From Zygnema cylindricum (lineage: Eukaryota; Streptophyta; Zygnematophyceae; Zygnematales; Zygnemataceae): a DNA stretch of 64,000 nt. The position numbers were made by a program, and so were the translations under genes. Positions 34,651 to 45,230 of this stretch are shown in pieces. Positions within the stretch are counted from its first letter, which is position 1, and each line of letters opens with the position of its first letter. Under the pieces are notes generated by a model that was not told the DNA's origin, did no database searches, and was given only the letters and a program-made list of their open reading frames with translations. Location of the stretch: contig JBBHKE010002937.1 in NCBI GenBank assembly GCA_037447655.1, forward strand, positions 1 through 64,000. The letters are read 5' to 3'.

Positions 34651-36635
34651 CTAAACACAATTTTTTTTTTTTCTTCTTTTTCTTTTCTCCTCATTAAACT
34701 CTAAGTGAATACCCTTGTATTTAAAGAAGTGTGTTAGATGAACCGAAATAATAATTACATCACAAAATTTATTTTGCATGCCATTTTTTATAAATCCGAG
34801 AAAATACTTTATCCACCTCATTTCTTTTCCATCCTCACTAAATCCAATTTCCCTCTTGCAACTCAAACAGCCAGCCCCATCTCCAATCTGCAACACACAC
34901 CCAGATGCTAACCCTCTTACAGGCACACCTTCATAAATGCCATCACTCTCATTAGTGATGTCAAACCCATTACTCCCCATATTTATCGTTATATCAAGAT
35001 TCCCCACTAAGTTCCTCATAAAATCTACATCTTGCGAGCTCATATTTTTATCCATGATACTCACCCCATTTTCTGAATTTTCCTCACTCTCTCCCATGGA
35101 ATTCTTTCCACTATCACTTTCTATAATGATTCCCAAAGAGTATTTCTCCTCCCCTAAACTTTTCATTAAATATTTCTTTTCTCCCCATTCTTTAAAAACC
35201 CCTCTAGTTTTACTTCTCCCCTTTCCTCCAAATCCGTTGAAGTCACACTTTCCAACCAGTTTTCTATTTCCAAAATATTTATAAAATTATCCTCATTATT
35301 TTTATTTTTCCCTTTTTCATTTATGTATCCTAGATTTGACTTTCTCATTTCTAAGTCATACTTTTTACACTCTTTCACATCCTCATCATTTCTAACTCCC
35401 TCAAGTACCTCCCTTCCTCTTACTTCCCTTATACCTCCAAAAGCACATCGTTGCTTCCGTGTAATTTCTGTGTACTTCTCTCTCTTCTCCATTCTACCGA
35501 TGTGAAGAAGCTCCAAAATTTCTTCATCCTCTTCATCCTCTTCCCTTTCTTCCTCCTCATCCACATTCCAACTTCTAAGTTCTTCCAAACAAGGGCATTC
35601 CTCTATATAATGACCCGGTTCCCTACAAAAGAAGCAAACACCCTTTTTCAAAGCTCCCCTTTCTTTTCCTCTCCCTCTCTTTCCACCAAAGTTCCGATAA
35701 GGTTTACCTTCGTCTTTCTTCCTCTCATCACGCTTCCGCTCGTCACCGCTGTTCCTCTCATCACGCTTCCGCCAATCACCACCGTTCCTCTCATCACGCT
35801 TCCGCCAATCACCACCAGCTGTAAAGGCAGTTACCCTTTCAGTTCCCCTACGAAGCTCGAAAGTGCTTTCCCTCACAAGAATTATCCCCATGGTAAAGCT
35901 CCAAGTCCATGAAGAGCCATCCATTGCCTGCATACGATTAATGATGTTTTCGTACTCATCTGGGAGATTCATGAGTAGTGTATTGATCTTTCTCTCCTCA
36001 GATTCTACATACCCCGCACTAGCAAGCTCAACATATAACGCAGCAATATCATTGCAAAACTCTATCATGTTACCGCCTTTATAAACATAGGCCTCTATTT
36101 CCTGTTTTACTAACTGCTGCCTTTGAATAGTCTCACTCTTATAAATCTGCCTTAGTGTTTCCCATATTTCCGAAGACTTAGTAAGACTTAAAAGAGTGAT
36201 AGCTATGGACTTAGACACATATCTAAGTATGAGAAGTTTTGCTATAGTGTTTTTATACTCCCAAATTTTACTATCATTTTCTTCAGTTTTACTTATAACC
36301 CCTCTAAGTGGAGCTGTGGCGAAGAGCATAGCTCCCCTCACCATAAGTGTCCCTTTATCATTCTTCCCTTTTCCCCCTTCCATCACAATATTTTTCCCTT
36401 CACCTTTCGTTGCATCTGAACTCCGGTTGAGATTCTGGGCAGCCTCAGATGGTTCTCCACAGTAAGCTCCTCCAAAGCCAGGTGGCGGACATCTCACATG
36501 TCCCGAAACAATTCCCCATAAGTGCTTCTCGAAAAGCAATCCCTCTATAATAAACTCCCAATAAGTGAAGTCTGTTCCATCGAACATAGGCACCCTAGAT
36601 GGTGGGCCCATAACCTGAAATTCTATGGGCTCCAT
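34651..36635 (-). pseudogene. copia-2a Gag / RNase H-remnant fusion, frameshifted
   Basis: Same product as the intact copia-2b frame at 53257-55188, but a 1-nt deletion near 35187 breaks it into 36635-35166 and 35166-34651. It carries two extra copies of an 11-residue GGDWRKRDERN repeat before the zinc knuckle (CFFCREPGHYIEEC). Confidence 0.88.
36601..36615 (-). promoter_or_regulatory. primer-binding site of copia-2a
   Basis: Minus strand GGTTATGGGCCCACC adjoining the 5' LTR; initiator tRNA-Met anticodon-arm complement, inside gag. Confidence 0.85.
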
Positions 36636-37704
36636 TGCCCACAGAATTCGCAGATCCAAAAGAAGCTAATCTAGATAGTGCCGACTCCAAGTAGATATAA
36701 ATCCAAATAAATGATCCCTTGACAATAAGAACCCCAATATACCTTCACCCCTGTGAAAAGAAGACCTTCTGTGTGCTCAGTTCCACCACAAAATGCAAAG
36801 CTTCAATATGTGTTTTAGACAATATTCCCCACTTTGACTTTCCCACTGAATAAGTGCCACCCTGGCACGCAAAGACTCTGACCGACTACACCCTTGTGTA
36901 GCTTGGACTCCCCTGAGTCCGCAGCAAAAAGAATCACTGATTTGCTCACCCGAGCAGTAAGTTATGGCTGGTCAAAGATGACCTTTATAGTTACAAGCTC
37001 TCTTAGAGAGAGAGGTACCTAAATATTACTAAGTCTCGGTCTGCCTACTCACGACTACCTACTATTAAACCCTAGTCCAATAGGAACACTATAAAGTACA
37101 AGAAGGTACAATGGGCGATGTACTTATTGTACAACCATTGTACAACAAGGTCTACAAGGTGAGACCTGTCATATCGGAAGCCATGGTTCCTCCTCCCATC
37201 TTCTCCGGTATCAAATAATGTGGCGCCACGTGGCACCGCGTGACGCTATATCCGTATGCCGCCAAAAAGCTCACTTCGCGTGGCGGCTATAATGCCGGCC
37301 GTCCGATCAAAACATATTTTACACGGTTCAGATTCGCGTACATGCAGAAATTGCTCCTTTTGGTTAGTCTGCTGTTAATTAGCTATTTCGTTAATATTTC
37401 TAGATTTATGAAACCCGTCACGTGTATCGTTTCGTAAGTAACTTAATGGATAAGGCGTTGGTCTGATTAGTAGCCTACAAACCCCGGTTCAAATCCGGCC
37501 GGCGGCAGTATTTTGCTAAAACTAGTAAAATACTTTCTAATTCATTCTTCCTCCTTCTAGATGATGCGGCAACCATGGCGTGCCTTTGGTTCTCTCTTTC
37601 TCTCTCTTTACATACTAAAATATAGAAGTGAACTATTAGTCACCTCTTTTCAACACTCTATTTATTTTTCTAACACAGACCTAGAAAATACATAAATTTC
37701 AACA
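36616..37704 (-). repeat. 5' LTR of copia-2a
   Basis: 1,089 bp, TGTTGAAATTTATG to AGAATTTCA. Contains the G-box (GGCGCCACGTGGC), the tRNA-like block at 37435-37510 and the gag ATG 20 nt before the end (36635). Confidence 0.92.
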
Positions 37705-37927
37705 CTTACTTTGTCGATCCCCCTTCCTGTTCTTCATCATGTAACTTGTCCTCCCAGCAGCACGACATCTTGGTCTGGAATCAGTGCGGCCATTGTTGGC
37801 ATCCATCTTGTCTCCCCTCCTCGTGGGAATCACGCTCTCCATCCCCTAGTCAAGGTTCTGCGGGAACTATGAATTGGGCGGGTAGCTATTTTTTTTTCTT
37901 AGTCAAGGCAGACTAAGAGGGGGGGAA
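37705..37927 (+). pseudogene. gypsy-A integrase C-terminus with PHD-finger-like motif
   Basis: Continuation of the gypsy-A frame after the CTTAC duplication. Residues encoded at 37728-37811 read C-x3-C, 11 residues, then NQCGHCWHPSC. This matches the latter part of a PHD finger (C-x2-C-x4-H-x2-C), except that the third zinc ligand position is Trp (TGG). PHD fingers read histone H3 tails. The rest of the finger is not evident. A purine-rich tract AGAGGGGGGGAAG (37915-37927) follows and precedes the repeat at 37928, so it is a likely polypurine tract. Confidence 0.5.
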
Positions 37928-38224
37928 GTTGGAGGACCGACCCGACTACCGAGAACCCAAATACCTTTCCCTGGCCTAATGGAAAAGGAAGGGGGAAAGG
38001 AGATCTTTTTGCCCCCCCCCCATGCATTTTCTCTTACTCCTGGTTCCGGTGTCTCTCCTATCTTTGCATGCATATCTATGGGATGGATGGGGGGTCTGCA
38101 AGGGCCATGATCATTATTCTGGGAAGCCTTTCGCATTTGGGGGGGGGGGGTTCTTTGCAGGAATCCGAGGCCAACTACCTTGGGCTGTGGGCCCTTCCGT
38201 GGGGATTCTCGGGCACGCTCGACA
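37928..38224 (+). repeat. 297-bp direct repeat, probable gypsy-A LTR (copy 1)
   Basis: TTGGAGGACC to GCTCGACA. It follows the gypsy-A polypurine tract directly, so it is probably the start of, or the whole, 3' LTR. It contains a C10 run and a G run of about 12. Copy 2 is at 39409-39707. Confidence 0.55.
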
Positions 38225-39408
38225 GCTGTCAAGCTCGAGTGCTTTTTCAGGCACCCCTATTTTTTACCGAGGATTTCCGTACCCTTCCTACCCGTACTGT
38301 TCTCAGATTTCGGAGAAGCAAGCACAACCAGCCGGAAGGATTATAGTATTTCCTCTACGGAAGAAGACGCACTTTATTTTGTGCGTAACGGAGGCCGGAC
38401 GACAAAGTTCTACCGTCTGAAAGATCGCAGTTCCGCTATATAGCACTAGCTTCCACCAACCCTAGTAGGGGGTACATTTTGGATTGCCACGTAGACTTCT
38501 AGACTGTAATCTAGATTATGCTGTTAGCTGTCTGTAGCAATTCAGTTTAGGTTCAGCTGACTAGTGGTTCATTTATTACATAAAGTCAAAGATTGGCACT
38601 TCCGTGTCCTTTTAGTACTTTGTCTTACAAACTGTGGAACAAATAATAACTTCCGGCCGTTGATCTAGCCGTAGTCAGAGGTCTAACTTTTTGCCCCAAG
38701 TGTAGTACACATTATTTTGTCTTATGTCAGTTCCGATGCCGTTGCTGGCCGCTCATTGGCTAATAGCGTAGGTTTGACTTTTGGACCTGAAACTGGACAA
38801 GCTTTTGCTGTCTAAGGCACTTGGGGCCGAAGGAGACAGGTTGCTTTTCAGTAGTGTCTCCTGTGAAAACCCTCAAAAAATCCAACAAACTTTCTTTTGA
38901 TTGAATCTTTATTTTGTTTGACTCTATTGCCATCTTTGTTTTGGATCTGTCCATTGTGGGAATCATAGTTCGGGCAGGTAGTTGGCACTATCGTCCCTTA
39001 GGGTGATTTTTGGATCTTTCGCTGCTTGAAACTGAGAAGAGTCTGGTCGGTTCTGAACTGCGGACAACGAGGGTTGAAGGAGTACCATACCTATTTGCAC
39101 TACCATCGGGAGAGAGTTCGCCCTTGTCTCTTTGTCCCCGTAAATTGCCGGGTATGTTAAGCTTCCTTCGCCATCTTTTATATCTTCCATCTTATATTTT
39201 ATTTATGTGGTCAAGGTGATATTGTTAAATCTGAAACAGCCATTCCTATTTATTTCTATGTGTCCACGTGGTAGTGCATTTGTGTATTCGCTTGTAGTTT
39301 CTTTTGCTTTGGTGTGAACTCCCCGGAGTAAAACTGCCACTTCCTTGTATCAAAACAATGGGTTTTGAGGGAACAAATGCTATAGACTTCCCGTGAATCA
39401 GTACAAAG
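38225..39408. other. spacer between the two direct repeats
   Basis: About 1.2 kb with no recognisable coding sequence. It could be internal sequence of an element bounded by the repeats, but I see no primer-binding site after the first and no polypurine tract before the second. A GCTATATAGC palindrome lies near 38434. Confidence 0.3.
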
Positions 39409-39707
39409 TTGGAGGACCGACGCAACTACCGAAAACCCAAATCCCTTTCCCTTGCCTACTTGAAAAGGAAGGGGGAAAGGAGATCTTTTCGCCCCCCCCC
39501 CATGCACTTTCTCTTACTTCCGGTTTCGGTGTCTCTCTTATCTTTGCATGCATATCTATGGGAAGGATGGGGGGTCAGCAGGGGGCATGATCATTATTCT
39601 GGGAAGCCTTTCGCATTTGGGGGGGGGGGGGGGATCTTTCGAGGAATCCGAGGCCAACTACCCCGGGCTCTGGGCCCATCCCTAGGAATTCTCGGGCACG
39701 CTCGACA
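39409..39707 (+). repeat. 299-bp direct repeat (copy 2)
   Basis: Colinear with 37928-38224, with C10 and G16 runs. It ends GCTCGACA exactly where copia integrase sequence begins. Confidence 0.6.
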
Positions 39708-41339
39708 ACGGGGACACACATCTAGAAACCATTGGAAAAAATAAGGACATTATGGTGATAGTTGATGATTTCAACAGAAAGACGTGGGTATATCTTTTAA
39801 AAGCTAAGTTAGACGATCTTGAAACATTTAAAGACTTTGTGGTCATGGATGAGAGGGAAAGTGGGAGGAAGGTAAAGGCGGTACGCTCAGACCGAGGAGG
39901 TGAATTTCTTGCTTTCGCTGATTACTGTAAAGAGAAGGGGATTAAGCAGCAGTTCATGGCTCCTTATTCCCCACAATCAAATGGAATTGCAGAGAGGAAG
40001 AATCGTACATAGCAAGAAATGGTACGAGCCATGCTCCATACGACGAAACTCACGCATCATCTTTGGGGAGAAGCAATCAGGGCAGCTAACCATATTACCA
40101 ATAGGAGAATAAATTCCGTTTTGGGCAAGGAAACACTGGAGGAACTTTGGAGTGGACAAACACCTACAGTAAAACACTTAAGGATTTGGGGATGTGAGGC
40201 TATAGGATACATAGAGGAAAGAAATCGGGAGGAAAAGTTTGCTGCACGGTCATGGGAAGGATAATTTGTGGGATATAGTGAGAACTCAATGCAATATTGG
40301 ATTTACAACCCACTCACTAGAAGGGTTAAAGAGTGTAGAAATGTGGAGTTTAATGAGAACTTGGAATGGATGGTGAAAGGAGCTAATGAGTTCAAAGGAG
40401 CTCAAGATTATGAGGAGGAAAGTCATTATGAGAAGTTCACTGGAGAGGAGGAGGAAGAGGACGAAGTTTTGTCACAAGTAGGGATGAAAAAAAAAGTGCA
40501 ATTTGTAGAGAAACCTTAAGAGAAAGTTTTGACACCTAAGCTTAGCGGCACCAAATCACAAGGAGACAAGGTCATTAGAGAATCACCCACAAGCATTGAC
40601 AACGTGACATCAGAGAGACAACCCTAGAGAAGGAGAATGATGACAAGATTGAGAATAGTGATTCGGATAAAGAATTTGCAGATGACGTACGGAGAAGTAA
40701 AAGATCCACTAAAGGGAAGGCACCGGAACAATTTTCACCTAGACAGTCATACAAAAAGCAAACCAGCTACCAGAGGGCAATTTCCGAAATTAGAGAAGGA
40801 AGGGCGGAATCCTTTCTCTTATGAAAGGCAATTACAGAAAATCGTCCGGTGGATCATCAATCATACCAAGAGGCTCGAGACTCAAACGAATGGGAGGAGA
40901 AGTGGAAACCGGCGTTTATCAAATAATTTAATTATGTAAAATCGAATGGGTGTTTTGAAGAGGTAGATTTACCGGTTGGTAAGAAGGCGATTGACTCAAA
41001 GTGGGTTTTTAAGACAAAGACGGGAGCTTTGGGAGAAATTCTTAAGTATAAGGCGCGGTTAGTATGTAAAGGCTTTCAGCAGAAGGAGGGTATTGATTAT
41101 TCTGAGACTTTTGCTCCTATGGTTAAGTTTGATTCTTTGCGAGCAATTATTGCAATGGCGACGGCGGAAGGAATGCATATCCAAGAGATAGATGTAGAGA
41201 CAACTTTCGTAAATGGAGAATTAGAAGAGGAGGTGTATTTGAAAATTCCAGAAGGAGTTCCTAGAAAGAATGGAAAAGTATGGAGGTTGTGGAAGGCTTT
41301 GTATGGTTTGAAGCAGGCACCAAGAACATGGAACCATAA
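39708..41339 (+). pseudogene. copia pol remnant: integrase core and RT 5' half
   Basis: A different copia lineage from copia-1 to -3. The integrase core is present (MVIVDDFNRKTWVYLL, RSDRGGEF, SPQSNGIAERKNRT), then the GWGCEA/GYSEN-like connector and an RT N-terminus (SKWVFKTK, YKARLVCKGFQQKEGIDY, ETTFVNGELEEEVY, ALYGLKQAPRTWN). Stops at 40010 and 40262 and a frameshift before 41029. The 5' side is cut by the direct repeat and the 3' side by a chromovirus LTR, just before the YVDD motif. Confidence 0.88.
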
Positions 41340-41830
41340 TGTAAAACGGACAAGGATTATAGGCACAGCAATACACCACCATGCACAGCGGAAAGCTCCA
41401 AAGATCTTCACGTAGCAACAGCAGGCACACACACCAATAACAGACAAGATTGCGCTTTATTACTCAAGAGAGGATTACAAAATTCAACGCTCGCTGCGAA
41501 GGTCTACTAAAAGAGTGTGTCTCGTACTACGTCTGTCTCACTATTTTAACTAACTGCTAGTCAACCCAATACTGTACAAATGTACACGTGGACCTTCGCG
41601 GTCAACAGAGATCTATCTACAATATTATTCTAGAACTATACGGTAAAATATACTTTCCGCGGCGTTGCTATACTGCTACAGAGCGTTGCTATGCTGCGCT
41701 ACGTTATTCTACTAAGTTGCTATGCTGCTATGTTGCGCTAATCTGGAATCACAGCTACGATGTTCTGCAACCGCAACTATAGCAGCTTACTTTCTAGCCA
41801 CTAAGTACTCAACCTTATAACCTTGTTACA
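41340..41830 (-). repeat. 3' LTR of chromovirus copy 1
   Basis: 491 bp, starting TGTAACAAGG and ending CCGTTTTACA, so TGTA..TACA ends. It is directly preceded by the polypurine tract. Confidence 0.82.
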
Positions 41831-41870
41831 CTGCCTCCCACTAAGGATTCAGCGTCCCGCTGAACTTTTC

Positions 41871-43052
41871 TCACTCAAGGTACTGTAATTTCCGGAGCAT
41901 GCCGTATGTTTCCTCACGGTACTCCTCGAATTCCTGTCGTGGGGTGACAAGTTGATTCTGGAGCTGCTCGCAACATGTCTCCAGCAGCGCAATATGATGG
42001 TTCGCCGTTGCTAGGTGCCTCCAAGTGATTCGCTCCCGAACCCGGTCCTCCCCTTCCTCCTGTGCATCCGTTGTTGCCTCGGGTTGTGCCGGGGCGATCG
42101 CCGGTACAGATCCTTCTGGTGTAGGAGATTGTGGAGATTCGAGTTCCTCAGCTTGATGTTCTCTCTCCGCCACCCCCTCTACCAGTTCCCACCGTGGTAG
42201 TTTCCTTAATTTGAAGGAGGTGTGTTTCTTGGCGGCTCGAGCCCGCTGAAGAGCGTTCTTCCGGGCCAACTTGAGTGGCCGTACCTCGGGTGTAACCTCC
42301 GCCCAGGAGATGATGTCATGCAGACGAACATCCCACGGGTGGTAACGGCGGAGTAACCCGGGAACGTGCACCCTGTACCGGTAGTTTTCTTCAACTACCT
42401 CCACGAATGGCAGGGCACGAGGGTTTAGTTGTACATAACCCTTATGGTTATTACCCAGGTCTTTTGTCCTCATGAAATTCCAGGCTGGGTGTGACGGCAC
42501 GTCGGCGGGGATATAGATAGGGTCCCCAGGTTTTCCTGTGCGCCACGTTGCAGGCCACTCTGAAGGGTCCCAGTACAAGTGCTTGGCGAAGCTGAAGGTA
42601 GGGTCCGGATGCTGAGTGTCCATGGGAGATGGAAAGAGATAATCGGGGATTTCTTCCTCCTGTTCGCTTTCCCTGTCCGTGGCCCCTCTTTCCCTTCCGA
42701 GGAGAAATACCTCGTCATCACTAGGGTATTGTGCTTCCGCCTTCTTCTCCAAGCTTTACGAGGACTGCTCGTCCGCGCTGCTCTCCTTATTAGGGTCCCT
42801 CATTACCTCCAGGTCACAGGCGCGCTCCTCAAATTGCAGGGGTGTTGGTTTTCGTTCCGGCTCCTCCGCATCCGAAATCACATGGTCTTCCTCATCCTCC
42901 TGATCCCCTTACTGGATTGGGTTGTACTCGGGGTCTTGTGAATTTTCTGACACCTCTCCTTTGCTGGTCTTCGCTGGGCCTGCCACATAACTAGTTGTCT
43001 CCTGTGATTGAAGGATTGCCTCTACCTCCCTCCTCCTGTCTTCCTCTACCAT
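41871..43052 (-). pseudogene. chromovirus accessory sense ORF, unknown product
   Basis: A 394-codon frame (ATG at 43052) interrupted by two TAA codons; the longest open part is 42752-41871. It is acidic at the N-terminus (MVEEDRREVE), has a conserved YLFPSPMDT / PTFSFAKHLYWDP centre, a basic segment (LKLARKNALQRARAAKK) and a probable C-terminal coiled coil (ALLETCCEQLQNQ). The second copy (48879-48323) aligns in the same frame. Position between pol and the LTR recalls additional ORFs of some plant gypsy elements. I recognise no domain. Confidence 0.6.
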
Positions 43053-43521
43053 GGCCTCTTCCCCCTCTAACAATCTATCCGGGCGGGGTTCATCTTCTCG
43101 CCCTACTCATACCAGTCTACCTCTTTTTGGCGGTGGAGAAGACGACGATGCCATGGACGTTGTGGCGTCGAATAATTTTGATAATGCGAGAAGGGAGGGT
43201 AAGCTGGCTGTGCAGAGTGAAGCACTCTCTAAGCTGCCTGGACTAGGTTGGGCGAGAGGGCGGATGGCGGCTTTATTACACAGGGTTGAGGGTTTCACTT
43301 TTGGGTTCTGCGAAGCGTCGCAGCGTACGAGGGTATCGCAACGTCCAAAAATTATAAAACTGCGATGCTGCGGCGAAACCGAGGGTTCGTTGTCACCAAT
43401 GTGGAGAAACACGATTGCGCCGTTGCACTATCCTGTCAGCCCAGCGGTGGCGCTGCGTTCCTCTGATGGTACCGTATCCATGCTGCGCTTCGGTGGCTGC
43501 GCCGCTCTATCGCAAAAGTGA
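43051..43521 (+). CDS. chromovirus accessory antisense ORF, unknown product
   Basis: 156 codons on the strand opposite to pol. Its ATG shares the CCATGG with the start of the sense ORF. A conserved core ARREGKLAVQSEALSKLPG then LGWARGRMAALL is kept in the second copy (48878-49186). Between the two copies the core has several silent changes (CTG/TTG, GGT/GGC, AGA/CGA, CGG/CGA, GGG/GGA) and few replacements, and there is no indel. Copy 2 ends earlier at a TAA, so only the first ~100 residues may matter. No known domain. The opposite strand is also open here, so coding status is uncertain. Confidence 0.5.
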   Translation: MASSPSNNLSGRGSSSRPTHTSLPLFGGGEDDDAMDVVASNNFDNARREGKLAVQSEALSKLPGLGWARGRMAALLHRVEGFTFGFCEASQRTRVSQRPKIIKLRCCGETEGSLSPMWRNTIAPLHYPVSPAVALRSSDGTVSMLRFGGCAALSQK

Positions 43522-43679
43522 GGTAACCTCGTCGTTGCGTTTTTTTCCTGCGTTCCTAATATAATTGCGATGGTTGCGACAGTGCAATTTGATCCTTTGC
43601 CGCAGCCGCTGCAATTGCCCCTCCGGATAAGTTGAGTGTCCCCACTCAGTTGAAACCGGCGCAGCAACTGAGGAGAATG

Positions 43680-43886
43680 CTAATCCTCGTCGTTCACCCA
43701 AGAGTCATCCTCAGCGCGGTAGCCCTTCCAACGCACTAGATACTGGTTGGAGTTGGAATTCCGAGAGTTGCGCGACTGAAGGATCTCCTCCACCTCATAC
43801 TCGTCCGAGGTACCGTGAACGGTGGGTAAAGGATTATTATGCCGTCGATTAGGAAACATCAAATCAGAGTCTCTGAATGGTTTAAG
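43680..43886 (-). pseudogene. chromovirus integrase C-terminal chromodomain, copy 1
   Basis: Encodes YEVEEILQSRNSRNSNSNQY then LVRWKGYRAEDDSWV, a good chromodomain with its aromatic residues (Y, W, W). Such modules bind methylated histone tails and can steer chromovirus integration. Only the extreme C-terminus of pol is left. Confidence 0.85.
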
Positions 43887-44289
43887 TGTTGAAATTTATA
43901 GATTTCTATAGTATTTTCTAGGTTTAAATATGTTTTTATAAAAGGAAAAAGAAAAGGACGGACAGCCTGCCTCCACCTCCACTCTCTAGCCCCCATACTT
44001 GTTGTAGTCACTGAAGGAAAGAGAGAGAGGTTGATCCATGGCTGCCTTAGTTCAACAGACAGCTATTTTTAGTAGGTTACTAAAAATATACTTGACGGAC
44101 CAGAGATTTGATCCCGGTACCTGCGGTTCGTCAAATCGACCGGTAGCGATCAGCTTTATCCTAATAGACTAGGACCAATGCTAATTGCTATGGTATGTGA
44201 TAGATATATATTTAGTTTGAAAGGATAAAGTTCATTTAACTAAAACTGTTTACGGCGTACATATATACAGTTTTATAAAGTACGTCGTA
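43887..44289 (+). repeat. copia LTR fragment (5' part)
   Basis: Begins TGTTGAAATTTATAG, carries TATTTTCTAGGTTT and an antisense tRNA-like block (minus strand; B-box-like region 44105-44115, A-box-like region 44153-44168), and runs into the assembly gap. Closest to the LTR at 47306-48322. Confidence 0.75.
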
Positions 44290-44299
44290 NNNNNNNNNN
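44290..44299. other. assembly gap
   Basis: Ten N bordering the CT microsatellite. Confidence 0.95.
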
Positions 44300-44393
<94 letters not shown>

Positions 44394-44397
44394 TCTC

Positions 44398-44487
<90 letters not shown>

Positions 44488-44635
44488 CACCCCCATCTCC
44501 CTCTCCTTCCTCTCCTTTCCTCCCTTCATACTGCTCTCGTTCGCCCTCTCCCTCATCCTATCCATCTCCTCTCCCTCTCCAGCTCCCTTCCCTCTCCCAC
44601 TCGTCTCTCTCTCCTCTCTCTCTCTACTTGCCATC
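44300..44635. repeat. CT microsatellite
   Basis: About 180 bp of nearly perfect (CT)n grading into CT/CCT-rich sequence. It abuts the MITE copy at a point equivalent to about 24212 in the 23624-24625 element, whose own sequence there is not CT-rich. Confidence 0.9.
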
Positions 44636-44639
44636 AAAA

Positions 44640-45230
44640 TACGCCCAAAGATAGTAAAAAGAATTTGTTTTTAGAGATCTTTCATTTGATACCACTATTG
44701 ATGTTATTCATTGCAAAAATTGTGAGAGAGATGTAGTAGTGGGAGTGGGAGAGAGAGAGAGGCGCTTTCACGGACTTCGCTTTTGTGATATGGAGTCCGT
44801 TGGTCGAGACCCCCTCCACGACCCCTATACAGAAAAAAACGCACGGAAAAAAGTCACGCACAGGCTAGAAATGTGCAGTGGGTTTTTTTTTGGTACTCCA
44901 TGCACAAAAATTGTCAAAAACTTCTATCACTTGCGAAAGCATCTGCCTATTCGCTCACCTCATGGAACTTTATGTAAAATCACCTCGCGAGGTGATTTTA
45001 TATAAAGTTTGAAGATGAGCTGAAGGACGCGAAAGTGGGTTGAAAAGTGCTAGACGACAAACCGCATCGCGCTACACTACAAACTCTAGTACATATAAAG
45101 TTTAAAGGTAACTCAACTTGTACGGTGGTAATCTCAATTTTTGGTATGGCTGCAGATTTTCTCATTTTTTTCTAAGTTATGGAGGAAAACGACATAAATT
45201 AACTATCACTTTAGCACATGTGAAAGTACC
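44640..45230. mobile_element. reverse partial copy of the 23624-24625 MITE
   Basis: Shares the GGGAGTGGGAGAGAG run, the GGCGCTTTCACGGAC block, the same 26-bp palindrome (44975-45000) and a decayed end GCACATGTGAAAGTACC. The palindrome is 243 bp from the end, as in the other copy. The other terminus is missing beyond the microsatellite. Confidence 0.72.

Larger units (their letters stand above)
33518..37704 (-). mobile_element. copia-2a: non-autonomous Gag-only copia element
   Basis: A 4,187-bp element with CTTAC duplications (33513-33517, 37705-37709). LTRs 37704-36616 (5') and 34611-33518 (3') are 1,089 and 1,094 bp. The internal region is only 2,004 bp. The primer-binding site is 36615-36601 and the polypurine tract 34624-34612, the same motifs as in copia-1 and copia-3. 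It lacks protease, integrase and most of RT, so mobility would depend on another element. Confidence 0.93.
41340..43886 (-). mobile_element. chromovirus copy 1, 3' end
   Basis: Ty3/gypsy chromovirus fragment inserted in the copia RT. In element order: chromodomain (43886-43680), an accessory region with two divergent ORFs, a polypurine tract AGTGGGAGGCAG (41842-41831) and the 3' LTR (41830-41340). It is truncated at 43887 by a copia LTR. Confidence 0.85.

Noticed and set aside
35323-36465. Plus-strand frames across copia-2a, with near-identical frames at 53573-55018
   Set aside because: They are the complement of the Gag frame and follow its codon bias; both copies share them only because the element is repeated.
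37928-39707. Complete small LTR element bounded by the two direct repeats
   Set aside because: No primer-binding site after the first, no polypurine tract before the second, and no matching target duplication.
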